Below, piece after piece: positions 40,322 through 53,676 of a DNA stretch of 64,000 nucleotides (position 1 is its first letter; each line of letters opens with the position of its first letter). The DNA is from Aptenodytes patagonicus (lineage: Eukaryota; Chordata; Aves; Sphenisciformes; Spheniscidae): NCBI RefSeq assembly GCF_965638725.1, contig NC_134949.1, forward strand, positions 54,960,151-55,024,150, given 5' to 3'. The position numbers and the translations under genes were made by a program. The notes under the pieces are model-generated. The model did not search any database. It saw only the letters and a program-made list of their open reading frames with translations, and was not told where the DNA came from.

Positions 40322-40785
40322 TTCTGTCTCAGCCAACAGGATCACTGTGCCCAGAGTCATCTGTTTCTGGTGTATGAAGAGTTCACTGAGCTCCGCAGCT
40401 CCGGAATTCCTGGGATAGTAGGATAAGGGGCCAAGTCAGTCATGGATTCCCATCTCCATGCTAGGTACATATATGCTGTCTATCCTCTCTAGGAATCTCT
40501 TCTCCCTTCTCATTTGTTGGCTCTAGCTCTCTTTTCTCAGTACTCCAGGAGCTCTGGTATTGCCCTACACTGCGTCCTTCCATGCCACCGCTGTTGGCAA
40601 AATGGCAATACCAGAGATAAAGCTTGTAGTTCCCAGAGATCTGTTTCCTTCATTCTCTTTGCTTTTGGTGCCATGCTGGGATCCACTGTCAGCCTCTCCT
40701 GACACTAGGATCAGATTGGTTGTTTGACGTCACATGTACTTTTCCATTTATTTTACTAAATAAAGCAGAAAGTGAATAGCTTGAA
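40322..40785 (+). other. ERP27: ERP27 3' untranslated region with poly(A) signal
   Basis: About 460 nt after the stop, with AATAAA at 40759-40764 in an AT-rich setting. The cleavage site is estimated. Confidence 0.75.
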
Positions 40786-43700
40786 TTTTTATGCAAATAT
40801 GTGATTTCCCACCCCCTATGTCTTTCACTTAAGGACAAAGCCTGTGTATTTCTGGGTGAGTAAGCTCAAAAATCTCCTTTCTCTGAACTTAACCAGGCTC
40901 GCAATGCCTAACTAGTCAGGTTGGTTGCTAAGAATCATTCCCCATGGAATTGGACCCATCATCAACAGATATTTCCATGAGGATGAGAGATTTCTGTGAA
41001 GGTTTGTCATCAGAACAGCACTGGGTACAGCAGGTCTGAGCTGGTGCAGCATAAATGAATGAGCCTAAGATGCAGATTGAGGCTAAGAGGAATGGGAGCT
41101 GTGGCAGAAGGGTAGTAGAAAGTTGCATTGCAAGATAGGGGATATCTCCACACTGCATTAGAGGGAAAGGCTAATGTCTGTGTATTGACCTCAGACATCC
41201 CTCAGAGGTCCCAGTGCTGGCGTACAGGGGATGGGGACTTTGCAGGCGGGGCATATGAGCCATGCCTGGTCTGCTGTACTAGATGCATGCAGTAGGCTTG
41301 CCTCATACTTGGCTCAGCATCCTTTGGCATGGAGTGTGGATGCTCCTGTCAAACAGTGACTGCATTGTCTCTCAGGGCTTGAGAGACTTGGCTTGGGACA
41401 GGGAGCCTAAGAGGCGTAGAGCTGAGAAACCTCAGCCCTTTCTCAGAGATTAGCCCAAGGTGAAGAACTGGGAATAGAAAGGAGTTGTTCTTGCAAATGA
41501 GGCAAACACAGCTCCCCACCACAGAGGGAGAAGTCAGGAGCTGGAAGGGATGCAAAGTAAGTGCCAGCCACCATGATGAGGGCCACAGCAGGGAGGCTCT
41601 CAGTACAATAGAGAGGCAGGTGCCAGCCCTACGGTAGCTCTTGCCTCTTTCATGTGGATCAACCTGATGTCTTGCATCTCCCTAAGGCTCTGTCTCTCAT
41701 GCAGCTGGACTTGCCTCCTTTAGTGCTCTACTCTCCCTTCTCCTCCTCTTACCTAAAGCAAGCCCAATGCTGTAATAGTTGGTATGGGGAATCAAAATTG
41801 CAGCACATTTCCGAGGAAGAGTGATATGACCAAAACAGTATTCAGGATTGTGCCTTGTGTTGGCAAGGCCGGGAAGCTCTCTCCCTAGACAGGGAACTCT
41901 CCCCTAAGAGGCAGGGCGGTGGGCAATATGGGGTCTCAGAAGCTCCATGGTCAATGCAATAGCCAAGAGTTGTTTCCTAAATGAGGCAGTTCAGAAAAGA
42001 GCAGGAAAAGAGGGAGGGGAGGAGAGAGAGGCAAACCACCTCTGTTCAGTACTCCCCTTGTCACAACTGAGTGCTCCCTAACCTCTGGTTTGCATGTGGC
42101 CTGGGAGAACCTGTGGTATTGCTTCTGGACATAACTAGATAATAACACTGAAGATGTCAAGGGAGAGGTGAGTTTGGGGCATTACATGCTGCGTATTTCT
42201 TTCTTTAGGCTGGTAAAAGTGGAGGCACCTGCCCTCAGCCCATAAAACTGTTTTACTCAGGTGTCCTCTCTTCTGAGCAGCCATTTCACAGTGACCTTCT
42301 GCCACTAGCATGTGGTCCCAGAAGTGGAGATGTTACCATCATCAGCTGGAGCCTACAAGGCCATAAGGTTTGGGTCATGGATGTAGTGTTCATATAACAG
42401 CTGGAGCGAGCCGTCTCTGCAGACCTCTTAAGTGTCTTTTACTCTGAAGCACGAGACTGTTCAGGGTGGGTCACATACCTGCCACTGTGTTTGGTGCATT
42501 GGATTTACACGCTTGTCCTGGAGCTGCAAGTGAGGACTGTGCTTCTTGGTGGCACTCCTTGGCATGGGGGGGCCTTGCCTGGTAGCATCACGTGACTGCA
42601 CTGCAGCCTCTCTCCTGCTCGGTGAGCTTACCCAGGAGCTGCTGTTGGTGAGCAGAGCAAAGCATGCCCTCACCATCGGTAGGGCCTGGGAAGAGAACTG
42701 TCTGCACCAGATGACCTCTTGAATGAGTGTATGTCTCGTGGCAATATATATGCCTGAATCCTCCTGGATGCTCTTGTGGCTTTTAGGCACTGAAGAATGG
42801 CTGCAGAAGTACAGGAAAGATGCTGAGAGCAGAAGGCTGAGCCTCAAAGAGAGGAGAAGGGTCTAGGGTGTCAGAATATCTCGCTGCTTTTGGCTGGTGG
42901 CTCAGCCCCTGTGTGTGGGCAGAGGCTGCAGTGCTGGACTGGAAGAGCATGAATGAAGCCTCGACTTCGGTGTTGGAGTTCCCTGTGCAATGCATGAGGC
43001 TCGCCAGGCCTGTGTGTGCCCTGTGCGAGGGGCATGGTGGAGGGTTGATTAGTTGTCTCTGACCCTAGGGCTGTGTGAAGGTGTGAGCACAGGGCTCAGC
43101 CCCTCCGAAGCACTGGGGAGCCACAGGGTCTCATCCCAGACTCTGTCACACACTACAGCTTTGAGAATCAGAGATCACTCACCTCACACTGGCCCAGAGC
43201 CCAGGCAGAGCAAACTCACACCTGCCTTCCAACATCCCCATGTCAGTGGTGTGTGATGGTTTTGAACTCCTAGTTTTATACCAGTCCTAGAACACGCAGG
43301 GCTGTATCTCCTAGCAAGAGCCTTGCTTGCTTTCCCTCAATGGGAAAATTGTTCCTTTTTATGGCTATATCTCGTTCCTCCCTAGGAAGGGTTGTAGTGC
43401 TTTCTCTGCAGTAAGGTAAAGTGGGAAGGTCTTCTGCGGAGACGTCTGCGAGGAGCCTTGGCAGCGTAGATGTTTCCACTGTCACGCACCTCCGTGGTTC
43501 AGACCAAACAGTGTGAGGGGAACTGGCCTGCTACATGGGTGTCTGAGGTTCGTGTCTTGGCCCTGTGCAGACACAACAACTGCAGGAATTGGGCACAGCA
43601 ACGTGACTCTTCCTCAGTGCTGGAGGGAAAAAAAACAGGACATGAATGAAGCTCTGGTTCTGCAAACAAGCCTGGGAGCAAAAGCAATGCCCCGGTGACT

Positions 43701-46700
43701 GTGTTTGCTGTGTACACAGCTAATTATAGGGACAGCTTTTCAGGACCTTCGTTATGTACACTGGGGAGTTTAATTCCCTCTGCACCTTCCAGAGCTCTGC
43801 ACCTAACCAACAACCTTGGGAGCCACAAGGCAGCCACAGAAAAAGCCTCCTCCTCCTCCAGCTGCTCTGCAGTACTCTCTGGGACTTGTGCAGCATGGAC
43901 AGCCCTGGGGTGCTGCACTCAGGATGCCCTGGGCACAGATGGAGGTGGCGGTGGAGCCAGCGGGTCTGCCTTAATCCCTGTGCTCTAAGGCTTCTGCAAT
44001 GCAGCTTTGGTGGGCTTAGCCACTGCGATGGAGCATCCAAGGCAGAAACCAGAGGCAGAATCTTATGGAGGGGCAATCTCGTTTGTTGTTTTATTTTGGG
44101 TTTTGTCCCCTGTTGTGTTATCTCTGACTTGAATTTATGATGTACTTGGCCCAGGTGTTTTGAGCTGACTGGGGGAGGCTGGGCTTGTTTTCAAGGGGAG
44201 GAAGTGCCGGATGTGAACTGACAGAGGGCAGGATGATGGGGTTCCCTTTCCCCTCAGTATTGTGGAGATACCGTGGTGTGAGAGCCCCTGCTCTGCAGCA
44301 GCGCCTGAACTCAAGGGACATTCAAAATAGCTAAGATAGCAGCTGAGCCTGCCTGACAGCAAAGTGAGGCTGCGGAGGCGTGTGAGAGCTGCTGTCTTTA
44401 CCCCAGGGAACAGGGTTGCACTGTGGAAAATGCAACTTTGCATCATCCTTGGTGAGAAAGGGTTTGAACGCCTCCAGACGCAGAGTATTACAAAGACCTG
44501 GAGGTTCAGCAAGGGGACTAACATTTTTGTGTTTCCCCCTTCCTGAACTGCTGTGTGTGGCATAAAATAAGTAAATGTTCCTTAGAGGTGAGGGCTGGGT
44601 CCCAGGAGTGCTCCCCACATACCCTACCTGGGCAGAAACCAGCTGCCAGGTCCTAATGGCACCATTCAGCTCTCCTGGGCACTTCCCTTTGGTGGGGGGA
44701 AGTGCCCTGGGGACGCAGAGGTTTATGTTACAGCCCTTTCCTTGGCATTTCCTACTGGTTGGCAGGGTGTTTCCCCACGCAGTGTTCAGTTTTCATCAGC
44801 ACCTCTTCTGGGTACACACATCCCTCAGGAGTCTGACTCTGGGTTAGGGAATGCCACTGGGCAGCAAGAGACCTGAGGGATGAGTTGGTGCTGAGAATTG
44901 CTGCTCTTCTGTCCTGAGGTCCACAGGGCAAGGCTCAGCTCTCTGTTGCTTTTATTCCCCTCTTTTCCAGCAGCTGATACAGTGCCATCTTCATGTAAAT
45001 TATACTGAGTATCAACTTGGGCAAGGCTGTTAGGGGAAGGGGGAGTTCAACACGATATGTGCAGTGTATCAACTGTTGGGGTTGCCATCTCTGCTTACTT
45101 CTGTCCTTGAGCACAGAATTTGTTTCCTCCCTTTTGTGTAGTGTGGGCCCAAACCAAAGTCTGAATGCAGAGATGGAATGGATGCAAGGGAATTAGACCT
45201 CTGAACTAGTCCCCATCTGCTGCAGGCTGAACCAAGACTTTCAATACGAACACATTTGCGCCTCAGCTTTGTCGCTCCAGTCCCCCTGCACATGGAGTGC
45301 TGGGTCTGGCCAAGCCACAGGGAGTCTGGCCGGCAGGAGAAGGACCAGAACGTCCTTTGGACCTACCCTGAAGAAGAGGAACGGGCCCTGGCCTCTGAGT
45401 GTGAGTCTGTCTGGTCAGGATTGCTCCTGCTCTTAGCGGTGCCTGGGAGATGCTGAGAGGCCTCTGACTGCCAGCACAAAAGGAAGCGACACCTCCCAGG
45501 GCTCGTAGCCCCGGTACCTTATATGTGTGCAGAGGAGCAGGACAGCCACCAGTGCAGCAAGGCTGCCTGGCTTGCTCCCCAGGCAGGACTGAACCTCCTG
45601 CCTTTCTTCTAGGGACTGTGCTAGGCAACTGGGCCCTGCCAACTTTGAATAAAAAATTTAAAAATCTCTCTGTTACATACCAGAATAGCTGCCATGGGAT
45701 GAACTTTATGGTGCTCAAGTCAGATCCCATCTCACACACAGAAGACCAGCACTGAGCCGGGCCTGAGTTCCCAGAGGAGGAGGTGATAGCGAAGATTTAG
45801 CTTAAGATATGGTAGGAACCATTGTCCTTCTTATAATAAAAGGAGGAAGGGCATGGCTGTCTGACACCTCTGTTCGTCCGGAAGGAAGCTGAATCAATAA
45901 ATCCAGGGAGCAATAGTAGAAACAAACCCTCTCTTGCAGGTGGACAGACCGCAGAGCTTAGTCACTCTGCACCTCCACACAGGATGGCTTCCCCTCAGTA
46001 CCACTAATGGTAGCCCATGGGCTGGCGAAGAGGTGGGGGCAGTTGAAACAGGAGGGGGAAATATTGTCTGAAGGATGTGACTGGGGAAGTGGTTTCCAGG
46101 AGCGTGAAAGAGGAGGGCAGGGAAGAGCCAGAGGCTGGTCTGGGAGGAGGAAAGGACTTGCCCAGGGGGTGATGTGGCCAGGGACAGGCAAGGGTCAGTG
46201 AGGGAAGGTGCTGGGTGGGCACCACAGGGAACTGATAATGATGGAGAGGAGAATATAGCAGTGTTTTTTCTGGGGCTGTGAATCAAGTACCTCTTTGACC
46301 CATTTTGGCTCAGTCACTAAGGAAACTTCAGAGGAATATTCTCAGTGGAAAAACCTGCAAAGCCACAAGCAGCACATTGAAGAAGAAAGTATTTGTTCTC
46401 CCCTTTGAATTTCTTCTTTCTCTGCTAATGTACCTACAAATCCAGGCAGGCGGGCTAGTCCCAAGCTGCAAAGCAGCACATTTCTACAGGTTAGAGGAAA
46501 GGCCCATAGGTAACTGCCTTCCTGCCTGCACCAGGCCTCCACGTATGGCAGCTGTGCAGAGTTGCCTTCTGTATCACGGCTGCAACCAGCACTGTGTCCG
46601 CCTCCTCACATGCTCACCAGGGCTCAAGCCTTTGAATCCTCCATGCATCACAGCAGCCCCTGGAGCTCCCCACATCCTGTCCATGTACAGTGTGAAAAAC

Positions 46701-47897
46701 CAGACCCATCGCCCTTCCAGCCTAAGTTCGTAGGCTGTGTGCGCACTCCAGGTTTCTCCCTATCCCTGTGTTATAAGTACTATATACCCTTCATTTCTTC
46801 CATCTCCCTCTCTTCCCAGGCTAGAGTCCACATTTCATCATCTTGTTAGGGCCTTTGTGCAACTCTATGCCACCCGTGTCATGTGGTTTGTATGTCTACA
46901 TCACCAGCATTATTTCTTGCCTTTTATCTAGCAGCTGAGGCGTTGGTAGTATTGCTGTCTGTAACTTTCTGACTGAGATAGCACGTCATTGCTTCCATAG
47001 CTACCAGAAGACATAGTTAGCATTGGTGCAGTCCACTTCTGGTTCCTTGATCTGTGTGGGCAACTGCAGAGAAATGCCAAGTCCTTGGGTCTGCTAATCA
47101 GCTATCAGGAGAGTAGGATGGGATCTTGCAGTTTTCCTGTTCTTTTTTTTGTTGCTATTAATCACTGGAATTAATAGAATAATCACCCCAAGAAAAACTG
47201 TTCATCTGTTTTCTTATCCACTGAATAATACAGGGCTGTATGCCCAAAAGGTTGTGTTTTAAAATATAGACGTGATACTTTCAGTATAAATCTGTTGTGC
47301 TCAGAGTATTCTTTGGCATTTTGGAATTCAATATAGGTGTTGACCCTAGGCTATTTCATGACTTCCCATTGTAATCAAGACTTTATTTTCCTTGGCCAAT
47401 TATTGCTGTTCTTTGGCTGAGAAACAGAAGAGAGACAGTAACTTACCCCAGACTGTTGAGGAAGCCTGTGGGCAGAGCTGGAGAGAGAACGCAGATCTCC
47501 TGCACCCAGATCTCCTGAGCCTTAGCCACGTGGCCACACTTTCTCTTCACCCTCCATCTCCCTGTGACTTCTAATGGCTATTTTTTAAGTTGAAATGGCA
47601 GGTTTTTTGCCATGAGTCAAAGGCTGCCTTGTTTGGTTGCTCTAGTTTGGCACAGCTGAAGCTGAACAGTTCTGGATGACTGCTTTCTCTCTCCATCTCT
47701 CCCTCCTTGCCAGTAAGAGCTTTCCTCCTGGAGTGACTGCCTTATCCTTGTGGAGGCCAATGGGGAATGTGCTCCCTTGCCACGTGGCTTACCCAATGCA
47801 GTTGCAATGTCCTCTTGGATCCCTGGGCATCCTGGATTTCAGACCCCATCTTGTAGCAATGTTTTCAGATTCTGTTGAGATTCTGGTAGTAAAGAAA

Positions 47898-48031
47898 AAA
47901 TTTTATTAAGAAGATATTAGGAAGATATCTTTGCATATTAAATACTTTAATATTATTTTAAATAATGAATAATTATTTAAATGTTATTTTATATAAAATA
48001 TTTTATTAAGAAGATATCTTCGCACATTAAA
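47898..48031. repeat. AT-rich direct repeat pair
   Basis: TTTTATTAAGAAGATAT and a following GATATCTT(T/C)GCA(T/C)ATTAAA occur twice, starting near 47900 and 48001; the first copy has about 10 extra bases inside. Very AT-rich sequence lies between them. Confidence 0.7.
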
Positions 48032-49300
48032 AAAAGGTCTATGGCAGGTTAGAGGAAAACGTGAATGACCCCCTGCTTGGTACACTTTAGTTTTGGCAAG
48101 ACAGTAGCATTGCAGAAAGGAAGGGATTGTTAAAGTCCTTTCGGTAAATAGATTATGGCTATTTCTGATGCTATAACTGAGATAGTGATGCTTGTATCAA
48201 AGGATCAACCATCTTTAAATGGTCGTCAGTCTTCTTTTCACATATCTGTTCTGTCATCCAGGAGTCTGGATGCTGAAGCAGTTAATTGGTCTTTCAACTG
48301 CTTCCATCTTGCAGTTCCCCAGCATGGAAACAGCATGTCTTTGGTGTCTCTCCTGTGACCTGATAACTCACCACCATTGCACAGAGATGCAAAGCACTCT
48401 GGAAAGATGCAATCCTTCCACAGTGAAGCAGGCAGGAGTAGGGTGACCTGAGAATCATCCCACTAGTGTTGTCCTCAGTATCCCAAGCCAGGGTCTCCTC
48501 TTTCTGCCTTGCTGTCTGTTCAGCTGCGTGGAGACTTTCAAGGGTACAAAACACTCCACATGGCCCCTCTCAGACTCCAGGATAGGGGTGGCTCTAACCG
48601 CACCCTCCTCCTCCCTGCTGGCTCCCTGTCTCTGTGCAAGTGACCCTTGGCCCTCTGACACTTGCTATGATTTTATTTCTCTTTTTGCCCACCCCATGCT
48701 CTGGAGGCAGTTCTGTCCCAAGCATAACCCTGCTGCTCCCAAGGGAAGGTGCCTGCCACATTGCACGTGCCCCAGGCACTCCCTTTTAAAAAGAACAAAT
48801 ATGCCCCAGAAAGGGAGAACAAAGAGAACCCACCAGGCACCCTCCGTCAGAGTGGTGATGAAGCAAGACTTTAGCAACACAAGGGAATGGATTAGCTGCC
48901 TTGCCCTAGGGGCCCTGTTCACCCAAAGGTTTCTGTTTGGTCTCTGAGTCCTGCAACTGGTATTTCAACAGAGTCCTTCTTGGCAGGTCTGGCTCTGTGA
49001 TCTAGGACAATAAAACCCTCCTTCTTTTAATGATAAAGACAACTGTATCCAGGATATTTAGAACTTGAGAAACTGCTTTACTGGCATTTCGCATGATAGG
49101 GCAGGATTATTTCTGTGGCTGTTCTTATGGAAATGAGGTGGTTTGTGTGTCTGCTTGTCCTTTCCCCCATTCCAAATGCTCGGACACACCTGCCAGCGGG
49201 GCAGTGGTCTCTAAGGTATTATGGTACTACTGGCTTTGTGAGACTAGGTGTTGGGCAGAGGAGGAAAGTCCCAAAAGCTGCATCATTAGCTTTGTTATGC

Positions 49301-49342
49301 CAGGGGTACTGTGGTCCTGCTCAGGGGTACTGTGGTCCTGCT
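49301..49342. repeat. Perfect tandem duplication, 21 bp x 2
   Basis: The unit from 49301 to 49321 (starting CAGGGGTACTGTGG) is repeated exactly at 49322-49342. Likely a recent replication-slippage duplication. Confidence 0.95.
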
Positions 49343-52300
49343 CGTAACACTCCCTCACATCCTTTCTGGGACCCTCAACCCCCCCAAAATGAGCTGCTTG
49401 GGAGCTGCTCCTTGCTCCTTGCCCATTGCCTTGAATGGCACCGATGTTCTCTGACTCACCTCCGTGCCTCCTTCTTGAAAATCCAGACGGGATGTTTACT
49501 TTGATTTGGATTGGGGTTAGCTGAACATCTGTCCTTGTGCTGGGAATCCATCAAGCGTGCAAACCCAAAGCCCCTGAAGTGGTTGGCTTCTATTTCTAGC
49601 CATGATGATCAGCCAAAGGCTTGGTGCTGGTTTGTTTATGTTTAATATATTAAATCTGTCCCTGCGAATTTCTCTGTGATAGACAGACATGCCATGGATG
49701 GGTGGCGTGTGTGGGAGGGGGCTCTGTTTCCAGACAAGCACCCTCCTCCTCTGCTTCTCCCCCAGCCCCACCAGCCACTTAGTGAATTCCAGGGAACCCC
49801 CTTCCCCAGGTCACTGACAAAAGCAGCAAAGGCTCCCACTAACAGCAAGGAGGAGGGGGCTGGGAGGAATGTCAAGGTTATCTGCCCCAAAACACTCCCA
49901 AACGGAAAGTGGAGACGCCAGGGTCCTGAGATGGGCCCCAGGTTATCAAGAACTCAGTTTGCTTCCTCGTTGGTTATGCAGCTGCTATTGGCAACTGCTT
50001 TGCTCTGCCATTTGGGCTTGGTTGTGCACGGTCCCTCTGCCCCTCTGCCCAGCAGCCGGGGCCCCTCTCTGTGACACTCCCCTGGCCATGGCACCCTCCT
50101 GCAGGCTCTTCCCCAGGGCCGAACAGGGCCTGGAGCAGGTGGGAGGTGGCAGTGCCACATCTGTGGTGGAGGGGACAGACAGCCTGGAGAAGGGGACGGG
50201 GCTGGTGCCATGGTGTGTCCCAGTGGCCAAGTGGGGCAAGGATGGAGAGGAAGCAGAGCGGGATGGGGGTAGCTGAGGCTGGCTGTGGACTGTGTTTTAT
50301 AGCTGGTGTTGTTCAGCCCCATGGTTGGAGCATGGTGGGCAGATGCAGAGTGAGAAGCCTGACCCCCTCTCCTGCCGGGGCTGCTGTTCCTGTGTTACAC
50401 TGTGGCTCCCTGCAGCGTTGGGAGCCCAGCCCTGGAGCCAGCACCACTAGTTGGCTCAACTTCACCATGATCATCAGCAACCCTAAAGACAGAAAAGGGC
50501 TGGAGGTACACCCTGGGTGTCTGTCTGCCTTTTGATTCAGTTTCTGGACAGCAAGGCAGATCAGGTAAAAGAAATGCATGTTCAGGAGGACACATAGACA
50601 TGCAGCTATTGCGGGAGAAGCTGGGGTGCTCAAGTGAGTGGTGAGGGGGGCACAGGGGACTGGCAATGTGACAGGCAGGGCAGGCCCTCTCACACCCTAC
50701 AGCTGAAGGCAGGTCATGGACCCATCCGTTCTGCAGGCTGAGTTGGGCGAGCTGGTCCTTGTGGCTGGCGTTAGCATCCTTGCCTCTCCCAGAGCTGCTG
50801 ATCTGAACATTCACCTTGTTTTGTATTTGCTATAAACACAGGGTCACTGCTGGGTCTGTCCTTCTTCCTTCCACCCTTGGGAATGCAGCTGGCCTTAGCC
50901 TGGGCAATGGCTCTGCTGCTGCGTGCAGCCCTCAGTGTCCTGCTCGAAGCTCCTTTCCCTCTGATACCTTGGAGACTTTGATATGGGATTTATATCTAGC
51001 TAGTTAACTGGAATCCATGTCTTCTGCTACCTGTTCAGGCCCACAAGGATATTTTGTTACTTCATTCCTATTTAACAACTTAATTTCCCAACAAAATCAA
51101 AGCCTGCTGAAATCAAGTGGAGATCAGACACATACATGTGAGTTAGCTTATGGTGGTCATTCCAACCTGGTGGCTGTCAAGAAAGTCCCTGTGCCCTTTT
51201 CCCTCATCTCCTGAGCCACTTTTCTCCACTGCAACTGCTGGACATCGGCTTGGGTGGTGGGGTTTCATGTCACGGCAGGAGCAGCTGCAGGATAGCAGTG
51301 CAGAAGAAACCCTTTCTGGGGCCCATCGGCTTCTCGGGGAGCTCACATGATTCAGCAGACTGCAGGAACAAAGGACAGCAGCCACTGGGCAGGCAGGGAT
51401 GGGCAGGAAACAGCCTCCGCAGCAAGCCAGCAGAAGCCTTTTTCTCAGGAGCAGCTTAAGGTCAGCTTTGTGCCTCAGTGCTAAGTGTTGCATGGAGGAG
51501 GCAGAAAACTGACCAAAGCAATCTCAGGTGCTTGCTTTCAGGTAGGAGAGAAGGAGCTAAAGCCAAGCTCTCAGCTGTCACTCCAGCCTTGCAGATCTCT
51601 CTCTTCAGTGGCTGTACAGAACTACTCGTAACATTCCCGCTGCTGTTTTACTGATGGTGCCCCTCTCTGGAAGCGCAATCCCACTGTGATGAATTATTTT
51701 CTTATGTTCTTACTATCTCAAGATCTCCCCAGCTAAGGTATAATGACATCAGATTTCTGTTTAGCAGCCCAGTGCTTGCAATAGTTGCTGGGGGTCAGCA
51801 ACAGATTATCATTAGAGTGATAGCGCAGAGGGGGCCAGAGAGATCAGATAATGCAGAAGAGCTCCAGGGGCTGAAAAAGAAGGTGAACTTGGTGTCTGAG
51901 CCTTTGGGATGCCTGTGTATCATCTGTCATCACCAAGCCCCAGGCTTGGGAAGGCCAGGCAGTGATAAGGGGGTCCTTGGCTGAGGAAGGTGCTCCTGCC
52001 AGACAGGCCTCTTCTCCTGTGGAGGGGCGAGGACAGGCACGTAACCACGTCTCTCCCTTCTGGGGCTTGTACAGCACTTGGCACAAATGGGACCTTACTC
52101 CTAATGAGGTCCCTGGGGGACTGTAATGAAATGACTGTCCTGACTGCAGTCCTTACTGGAGTTAGCTGTTCATTTCAGGTGTACACTCAGGTCTCAAAAT
52201 AGACAAGGGTCTTTTTAGGAGATAGTGAGTATGTTTTATTTATTGGGTAGTATTGGTATTTTATTTATTGGGTCCTCCAGCAGGTTCACTAGTGAAATGA

Positions 52301-53640
52301 CCATCAAGAAAGAGACGCCTACCTCAAATTGCTGAAGTGACAGGCAGATGGTTGGCCAAATAACGTGGGGGAAGGCTTGTTCTACAGATGTGTACAGATG
52401 TTTGGTAAATAATATACGCACAGCAGAGATTCTCATACAACGTCTGCTTTAGGAAAATGTATGGTATTAAACAATGTCCTCATTAATCTTAGGCTTAGCC
52501 AGCTAGCTTGGTTGTAAATGCTTGTCTATCCAACACGTGACTCATGAAGTGTATTTTGCTGATAAATGTCCAGCAACATTTTCCAGCGCAGGCATGGCTG
52601 TAGGTGGGAGACAGTGAGAAGAGAAATCCCAAATAATACAGCCCAATTGGTGCCAGGAAGTATTGTAAAGAGATCCTATTACTAGAACAGAGAGGAAAAA
52701 ACATCAGTTAAAGCTCAGGAAGGACAAAAGTGTCTTTGTTGGCAAGACTCTTTAAAGAAAGGTCCTGCTATGGAAAAAGCTCTATGCAACTTCTAGGAGT
52801 GATATGTGCTATAAGTCATATGTGTGATTTTATGTGATTTTTGGCACCTGTATTGAGTCTTAAAAGGTCATCCTTTATCATGTATGGAGAGAAAAAAGGG
52901 CAGATAGTTTCAGCACAGCAGACCCCGACCAACATTGACCAAGCCAAGTGAGGTAGGATGTTGAATCCAAGAATGTCACCTCCTGCCTGCAGCACTGGTG
53001 CCTTGCTCTTTTTCTTGTGCATCTGTCCCAGATCTCCTCCCAGTGTCTGGCTAAAAGGACCACGAGCCAAAGTGGAAAGAGCTCTGAAAGAAGCTTCTTA
53101 ACACACAGACCATTGCCAAAGCTGCAGAATGATGTGAGATGGCTTTGGATGAAGACTTTTCCATACTGAGGACATCATAAAAAGTCTTCATGCTACCTTT
53201 TGATACTTCATTTTGTAATAAATGCTGTTGCAATACTGGAATAGCAGAGATCAATGTGAGACACTATAGAAAGGGAAGGTTATTTTATTTTAAGCCACAC
53301 TGATTTCACTCACTCAGACTAACACTCTCATAACCACATATTCACAAGCACCAAGATGCATTTGTTCATACTATTTGGTTTTCTTGCAATCACATAGAAG
53401 ATTCAAGGCATGGGCTCTGGAGTCCTCATCACGTCTCCTGTGTTTCTCTTAGTTTGACCACCATATGCTCATTTTAGATGCATCTTTTGCATCCTTCAGG
53501 AGTTGGCAGTGACTGTGGTCTTTTGTCTCTCCATCTTTTCCCACCTCTGAGTATCATTAGGTCTCATCATCTTTTGTCTCCTCATCTAGGTATCTTATGG
53601 CTCGATCTTGTTCTTTATCTTAGCACCGTCATCTCTTGTG

Positions 53641-53676
53641 GTTTGAATTTTTCCTTTTGTTTGAATTTTTCCTTTT
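53641..53676. repeat. Perfect tandem duplication, 18 bp x 2
   Basis: GTTTGAATTTTTCCTTTT at 53641-53658 is repeated exactly at 53659-53676. Confidence 0.95.

Noticed and set aside
45256-45755. Possible small gene with a donor-like GTGAGT near 45402 and AATAAA near 45648
   Set aside because: The pieces do not form a consistent exon structure and nothing in them resembles a known protein.
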